Part shown: positions 58,354 through 64,000 of the stretch, piece by piece
Position numbering within the stretch: position 1 is the stretch's first letter
How the letters are laid out: each line of letters starts with the position of its first letter
Made by a program: the position numbers and the translations under genes
Notes under the pieces: model-generated
Database searches by the model: none
Told to the model about the DNA's origin: nothing
Seen by the model: only the letters and a program-made list of their open reading frames with translations
Assembly (NCBI RefSeq): GCF_949987535.1
Contig: NC_080080.1
Span: 65,563,006-65,627,005, forward strand
From: Balaenoptera acutorostrata
Lineage: Eukaryota > Chordata > Mammalia > Artiodactyla > Balaenopteridae
Reading direction: 5' to 3'
DNA: 64,000 nucleotides

Positions 58354-59082
58354 CCATAGTTTTTTCTTTTTATTGGAGTATAATTGCTTTACAATGTTGT
58401 GTTAGTTTCTGCTGTACAATGAAGTGAATCAGCTATACGTATACATATATCCCCTCCCTCTTGGACCTCCCTCCCACCCACCCCCATCCCAGCCATCTAG
58501 GTCATCACAGAGCACCGAGCTGAAGCTCTCTGTGCTATACAGCAGGTTCCCACCAGCTATCTATTTTACGCATGGCAGTGTATATATGCCAGTCCTAATC
58601 TCCCAATTCGTCCCACCCTCCCCTTCCCCCGCTGTGTCCACATGTCCATTCTCTACATCTGCGTCTCTATTCCTGCCCTGGAAATAGGTTCATCTGTATC
58701 ATTTTTCTAGATTCCACATATATGCATCAATATACGATATTTGTTTTTCTCTTTCTGACTTACTTCACTATTTATGACAGACTCTAGGTCCATCCACAAC
58801 TCTACAAGTAACCCAATTACATTGCTTTTTATGGCTGAGTAATATTCCACTGTATATATGTACCACATCTCCTTTATCCATTCATCTGTCGTTGGACATT
58901 TAGGTTGCTTCCATGTCCTGGCTATTGTTAACAGTGCTGCAATGAACATTGGGGTACACGTGTCATTCTGAATTATGGTTTTCTCAGGGTATATGCCCAG
59001 TAGTGGGATTGCTGGTAGTCATATGGTAGTTCTATTTTTAGTTTTTTAAGGAACCTCCATACTGTTCTCCATAGTGGCTGTA

Positions 59083-59880
59083 TCAATTTACGTTCCCACC
59101 AACAGTGCAAGAAGGTTCCCTTTTCTCTGCATCCTCTCCAGCATTTATTGTTTGCAGATTTTTGATGATGGCCATTCTGACTGGTGTGAGGTGATACATC
59201 ATTGTAGTTTTGATTTGCATTTCTCTAATAATTAGTGATGTTGAGCATCTTTTCATGTGCCTTTTGGCCATCTGGATGTCTTCTTGGGAGAAATGTGTAT
59301 TTAGGTCTTCCGCCCATTTTTTGATTGGGTTGTTTGTTTTTTTGATATTGAGCTCCATGAGCTGTTTGTATATTTTGGAGATTAATCCTTTGTCCGTTCC
59401 TTCGTTTGCAAATATTTTCTCCCATTCTGAGGGTTGTCTATTCATCTTGTTTATGGTTTCCTTTGTTGTGCAAAAGCTTTTAAGTTTAACTAGGTCCCAT
59501 TTTTTTATTTTTGTTTTTATTTTCATTACTCTAGCAGGTGGGTCAAAAAAGATCTTGCTGTGGTTTATATCAAAGAGTGTTTTCCCTATGTTTTCCTCTA
59601 AGAGTTTTATAGTGTCCCATCTTACATTTAGGTTTTTAATCCATTTTGAGTTTATTTTTGTGTATGGTGTTAGGGAGTGTTCTAATTTCATTCTTTTACA
59701 TGTAGCTGTCCAGTTTTCCCAGCACCACTTATTGAAGAGGCTGTCTTTTCTCCATTGTATATTCTTGCCTCCTTTGTCATATATTAGGGGACCATAGGTG
59801 TGTGGGTTTACCTCTGAGCTTTCTATCCTGTACCATTGATCTATATTTCTGTTTTTGTGCCAGTACCATATTGTCTTCAT
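59083..59880 (-). pseudogene. L1 ORF2 C-terminal fragment, open over 265 codons
   Basis: The frame begins at an internal methionine ('[12 protein letters not shown]') and covers the ORF2p region after the reverse transcriptase, including the '[11 protein letters not shown]' motif. It ends in the zinc-knuckle region ('[17 protein letters not shown]'), where a frameshift stops it. The next part of ORF2 continues in another frame at 58707-58949 ('[10 protein letters not shown]'-like 'VEYYSAIKSN'). It is a retrotransposon remnant, with no promoter or start context of its own. Confidence 0.9.
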
Positions 59881-60114
59881 TACTGTAGCTTTGTAGTATA
59901 GTATGAAATGACATCAATTTTAATAGTAATTTCATTTAACACAATATACTGAAAATATGCAATCAATATACAAATTTTCATACAAGGTAATATTTCACTT
60001 TTTTTTTTGTACCAAGTCTTCAAAATCCGGTGTGTACTTTCCACTTGTAGCACATCTTCAGTTCAGACCAGCTATATTTGAAATGTTCAGTAATAACCGT
60101 ATTGGACCACACAG

Positions 60115-62100
60115 CTATAAGTATTAACACATCCCATGAATGAATATGTATGTAATCCTTTAATACATCACTTCAACTGAATGGTTCTGAATTTTGTTTA
60201 AATCTCACTTTTATTGTTGCAGTTTTGAAGATTATTTTCATTGTTGCCTAAAACTGATGGTGTCTATATACCATGAAAATGTGGAACAAATCTTCTTTTT
60301 TTGAAGGATAAGATTTAGATGAAATAAAATTTGATGATAATAAAGTAATGTTTTGAAGTGAAAATGGGTCAGTCCTTTCACTACTACTTGTCTCAATATC
60401 AACAGCAAAACCACAAAAATGTATTTTTATTAAAATAATCTTACATTAAAATCTAGTTTTAACATGAGATGGATGCATGACAACACAGTAACATTTCTAT
60501 ACTTAAGTTAATATTTAGGGTGAATTCATTGACAAGAAAAAAAAAGGAGAGCTTCTCCGATTCTAAGGGTACGAGACCTCAAAATTCACTGGAGGCACTA
60601 TTTGTTGTGATCTTGGACCAAGTCCCCTATTTTGAGGTCTTCCAGAAACTTGAATCATTTGGGATGTTAGTGCTTCGATATCATTTTCTTACACACGGTG
60701 TGCAGCTTGCAAGGCTGGAGAGATAACGTCAGTCTCCACTGCCATCTTGGCAGGTATTTTTAGCTTCCCTGTCACACAGATGCAGCAACACAAGAGGCTG
60801 TAGAGAAACAGCTGTGTGGGGAGGTACCACGGCGTGGGAGGCTGCAGAGCACCTGCAGGATGCAAGTCTCCCAGTGTCACTGCTGATGTTCTAGACTGTG
60901 AGCCCCCAAGTCATGCTCCCACATATTTATATGCCTTGCTGAGGAGCCTGAGAAGCTTAGATCATATTATGGTGCGTGTTTTCTAAAAAAAGGCTGTAGA
61001 CAGCACTTGCCAAAAATCACTCTATTTTTAATCGGTTGTTTATTTTTTTTTTTTTTTTTGAGGGATGTGAGGGAATTCAGTGTCTGGGAAAACCACTAGA
61101 TGGAGAGTTTAGAAGTGAGAGGAAGGCATGAAACCCAGACAACTGAGACCAACAGGGTCAGCTCGGGGAACATCCGTGAGTTCCAGAAATTGGTCTGTGT
61201 CTTCTCCCTTCCTCCCCTTTCCTCCAGGTTTCTCAGCTCGAAAAAGTCCTCATGGTACCTTCTGCCTGCAACCTGGGTACCCTACTTTGGACTGATTCTG
61301 TAGATATCATTTTGCTTCCCCAACTTTTCTAAACCTTTCCTCTCTGCCTAATCAAACCTTATCATAAATGTCCGCCCACTGCCAGAGAAACTAACAGGTA
61401 ATCTCATGATCGACCTTTGTTCTAACCCTCCAGCCTCTCCTAGATGATAGTTTCTGGTATTTGAACTGGATTTCAAAAGAAAACACCCTTATCTCCGATT
61501 CCAAAAACAAAGCTGTACATTCATTGATGTATGTTTCAGATGGAAGAAGGAAACAGCCAAGGCAGGGGAATATCATTTTAGGAAGGCAGGGCTTTTGTGC
61601 CCAAATCAGGTTGTACCCATTCTTCCATCCAACCCTGAAGAGATTCCAAGGACTCTCATCTTTGAGCAGCAGGTTCAGCTCCCATGCCCCGACGTTTCCA
61701 TTTGGTGCTCACTTTGCTTCCAACATGAAGCAGAAACCGGTGCATCTGATGGATATACAGTAGTAGAATGGAAACACAAAAATGGACAATAAACCATGGC
61801 TCCTGTTGATTAGCTGGCATTTTTTACAATAGACTCAATTATTCAGTCACTGTTTCACTGGTTACTTGGAATTAGTCTGCATAAATCACATCAGAGCTGA
61901 AACCTGGCCCAGGGTGTGGAGACACAGAACTCTGAGAGAGGAAGGAATTCTGGAAGCTCACAAAGGATGCCTGAGAGCTAACAGATTCATTTAAGCCCCT
62001 CCAAGTCTCCTCCAGCATTTCAGTGTAAGGCGAAGTGCAGGATAGAGAGCCTGAGGAAGCTGTGCCCATCATACCAACTCCGCCCCATACATTAAGTAAA
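60115..62100. other. Non-coding stretch, nothing recognised
   Basis: A poly-T run lies at 61044-61059. The moderately GC-rich part at 60570-60900 has short open frames on both strands without a domain. Frames at 61461-61792 likewise. Confidence 0.45.
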
Positions 62101-62104
62101 TATT

Positions 62105-62290
62105 CATTAAGCTTCTCTCTGTGTGCCAGGTAGAGCTTTAGGAACTGGAAAGAGTTGTAACATAGATAGACAGAATCCCTGCTCTCACAAGCCTTACATT
62201 CTAGTGGGAAATGGGAGACAGTAAATGGATAAAGAAATAGGAAAATTTCAGACAGCACTACGTGCCACGAAAATAAAACCAAATAATGTG
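62105..62290 (+). mobile_element. Ancient LINE-like element fragment
   Basis: 'ctctgtgtgccaggtagagc', 'cccttacattctagtggg'-like text ('gccttacattctagtgggaa') and 'agacagtaaatggataaaga' match the start of the old element at 4565 and 24750. Confidence 0.5.
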
Positions 62291-63300
62291 ATAGAAGAGA
62301 GAGGGGTTCCTTTATATGGGGTAGTTTGTAATGAACTCTTAGAACAACATTGAGTATTTGAAGGGAGACCTGAATGAAAATTTTTTAAAAACCTAAAAGC
62401 TGAAGAATTTTACATGGAGACATAATGGAACATGCCTGACTTTGGTGGTTAAAAAAATTCGATAAATTTTGGAGTAAACAAAGCCCAGTGCAAGCCACGT
62501 TTAACACCCAGGAGGTGACAGATGACCTTGTTCTGTCGTTAGCTTCCACTCTCTATAAACATGCCACTTGCACCACCAAAATCCGTATTACTTTAAAAAT
62601 GCCAGCTATATTTCCACCCCACCTCTAGTTTTGTAGCTATTCCAAATTTTCACTTGAAAATCTGAATGGCCAGGAAATAGACGATGACAATTCAGAGAGG
62701 TCCTACACTTAATTCCAACAAAATGTATAAATTCAAAAGGAATCTTTAACGCAAAATTTAAAAAAAAGAAAGGGTGATATGACGGTCCATTGAGCACTTT
62801 AAAATGTCTTAATCTTTTCAAATAGCTCAGAGAAGCTTTTCAGCCTTGTCAGTATGTAGCCTTGGGTTTCAAGAACTAGGGATAATCACTGGGACAATCT
62901 TGTACAGGGCAGCTGACATTTAAATGGCAATACATTATTTTCTGTGTGACTTAAATTATCTTTTGTCCACTGACTTTATAAACTTATTAAAGCAAATTAT
63001 GATACTTGAAGCTCTGAGGTGAAGGACTCTAGTGAGGATGAATCTGCTTGTCTTATCTTTCCTCCTTTATCTGTTCATTTTATTCATTTACCTTTTAAAA
63101 AACGGTATGCTTCATGTGGGCAAAGAAAAGTCGATTTATAGGCTAGGGAATCTTTTTTTTTAATCTTAGTCAATTTCTTGTAAACTTTCCAAAATTTAGT
63201 GTCTAAAATAGAGTTCCCAGTCTATAATACATACCTCTTCTCTACTTTATTATTTCTCATGAATCCCCCCAAACATACCCAACCCCCAATGGTCCAGTCT
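62291..63300. other. Non-coding stretch, nothing recognised
   Basis: No supported gene or repeat. Confidence 0.5.
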
Positions 63301-63309
63301 CTTATGGGG

Positions 63310-63515
63310 CAGAACAGCATTTTTCAAAAAGTGGCCAAGGACCAGCTCTATCCAAACCATCCCCTGCATGTTTGTTAAAATGCAGATTCCAGGCTCTACC
63401 ACGGGCCAAGTAAGTTAGAAATTCGTAGACTGGGGTCCTGAAATCTGTGTTAAACCAGCACCCTAGGTAATTCTCATGCAATTGAAAATCCAAACTCCAG
63501 AGCATAGGTGAGTTC
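63310..63515. mobile_element. MER5-like hAT MITE, diverged
   Basis: 'cagcatttttcaaaaagtgg', 'cctgcatgtttgttaaaatg' and 'ccctaggtaattctcatgca' follow the MER5 order. Confidence 0.6.
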
Positions 63516-63614
63516 TGTGCTCCATCCTGAGCCTGGCATGCCCCTCAGTTTATGGTTTCAGAGCCAGGTAAAGCCAGGTTATAAAACAAAAAACAAAAAC
63601 ACAGGACCACAGAT

Positions 63615-63790
63615 TACTAAGTGTTTTCACATACAACATCTTATTTGATTCTCACAACCACCCTTCAAAGGAGGCAGAAGATCTTAAGATTTTCATTAAA
63701 AGACAAGGGAACTGAGGTTCAGAGAAAAAAATGATGTTCCCACTGCATATAATTAGTAAGAGATAGACCTGAGGCTAGATTTCAAGTCTT
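63615..63790 (-). mobile_element. MIR SINE, antisense, diverged
   Basis: 'cttatttgattctcacaacc', 'aagggaactgaggttcagag' and 'gagatagacctgaggctaga' match the MIR text backwards. Confidence 0.65.
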
Positions 63791-64000
63791 CTAAGGAGTT
63801 CCATGCTCCTGTTTCCTGGATTGGCCATACATTCTCCAGGCACTCCAAACATGGAGTCCAAGGGACAGCTCATAGCTAGTGCTATGTGGAAAGAGGTTAT
63901 ATTCATGGTTGTGAACTGCTGCTACTGCTGCCCTGGCCACATCTATCACCTGGTCATGGGGGCCTCTCAGTGGCAATACGTAGTCCCTGCCATGGACTGA

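Larger units (their letters stand above)
58010..59908 (-). mobile_element. L1 LINE, antisense, 5'-truncated, with a SINE in its tail
   Basis: It has poly-A tail remnants (58010-58048 as T-rich sequence), 3' UTR (58360-58700) and then ORF2. The target duplication 'tgacataaatttta' (57996-58009) and 'tgacatcaatttta' (59909-59922) has one mismatch in 14. The ORF2 C-terminal 265 residues are an uninterrupted frame at 59083-59880, so this is the best-preserved L1 coding piece here. It lacks the endonuclease and most of the reverse transcriptase. Confidence 0.93.
57929..60114. mobile_element. hAT-type MITE, second copy, split by an L1 that holds a SINE
   Basis: The left part starts 'cagcgctggccaatagaaat' (57929) and the right part (59923-60114) includes 'atttcatttaacacaatata', 'caaaatccggtgtgtacttt' and the end 'accgtattggaccacacag'. 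Text and order match 38032-38669. Between them sits the L1. Confidence 0.75.

Noticed and set aside
59210..59797. 195-codon plus-strand frame
   Set aside because: It is the antisense shadow of the L1 ORF2 fragment at 59083-59880.

Overview
The window is mammalian nuclear DNA, almost certainly from a cetacean (whale or dolphin) or a very close relative. The clearest sign is a set of ~300 bp tRNA-derived SINEs that begin near CTTCCCTGGTGGCGCAGTGG, carry a GGTTCGAGCCC-type B box and end in (AAAT)n or poly-A. They match what I know of the whale/hippo CHR family. These sit among eutherian-wide repeats (MIR, L2, MaLR LTRs, hAT and Tigger DNA transposons) and mammalian L1. I found no intact host protein-coding gene and no functional RNA gene. 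The window reads as gene-desert or intronic sequence, and almost every open reading frame in it is chance or L1/SINE-derived.

Region by region. 1-777: antisense L1 fragment. 1440-1860: ancient repeat. 4565-5960: ancient LINE-like element split by an ERVL-type LTR. 5985-10500: a MIR split by an antisense L1, which is itself interrupted by two CHR-like SINEs and one Tigger element. 10697-14004: sense L1 with 15-bp target duplications and an internal deletion that joins ORF1 to the reverse-transcriptase part of ORF2. 15220-15990: L2. 18020-18547: possible minus-strand pseudogene with an AATAAA. 18540-20460: decayed processed copy of MIA2/cTAGE5, followed at 20487-21110 by three diverged tandem units of about 245 bp. 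24130-26400: MIR, hAT element and an ancient LINE-like element split by a MaLR LTR. 28086-28748: complete solo LTR containing a tRNA-Glu-like segment. 30449-31516: probable LTR split by an L1 3' end. 32462-33400: old L1 split by a solo LTR. 38032-38669 and 57929-60114: two hAT-type elements, each invaded by younger elements. The rest is single-copy-looking sequence with scattered MIR, L2, MER5-like and L1 3'-end fragments.

The parts do not work together as a pathway. They form a record of successive insertions. Target-site duplications and re-joined host elements let the order of many events be read directly: MIR, L2 and hAT first, then old L1, MaLR and ERV LTRs and Tigger, then cetacean-lineage L1 and CHR-like SINEs. 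I did not find a convincing new biological system. The best items for follow-up are the triplicated segment behind the MIA2-like retrocopy, the LTR with an embedded tRNA-Glu-like sequence, and the in-frame ORF1-RT junction in the L1 at 10.7-14 kb. Family names come from memory of consensus sequences, not from a database search.
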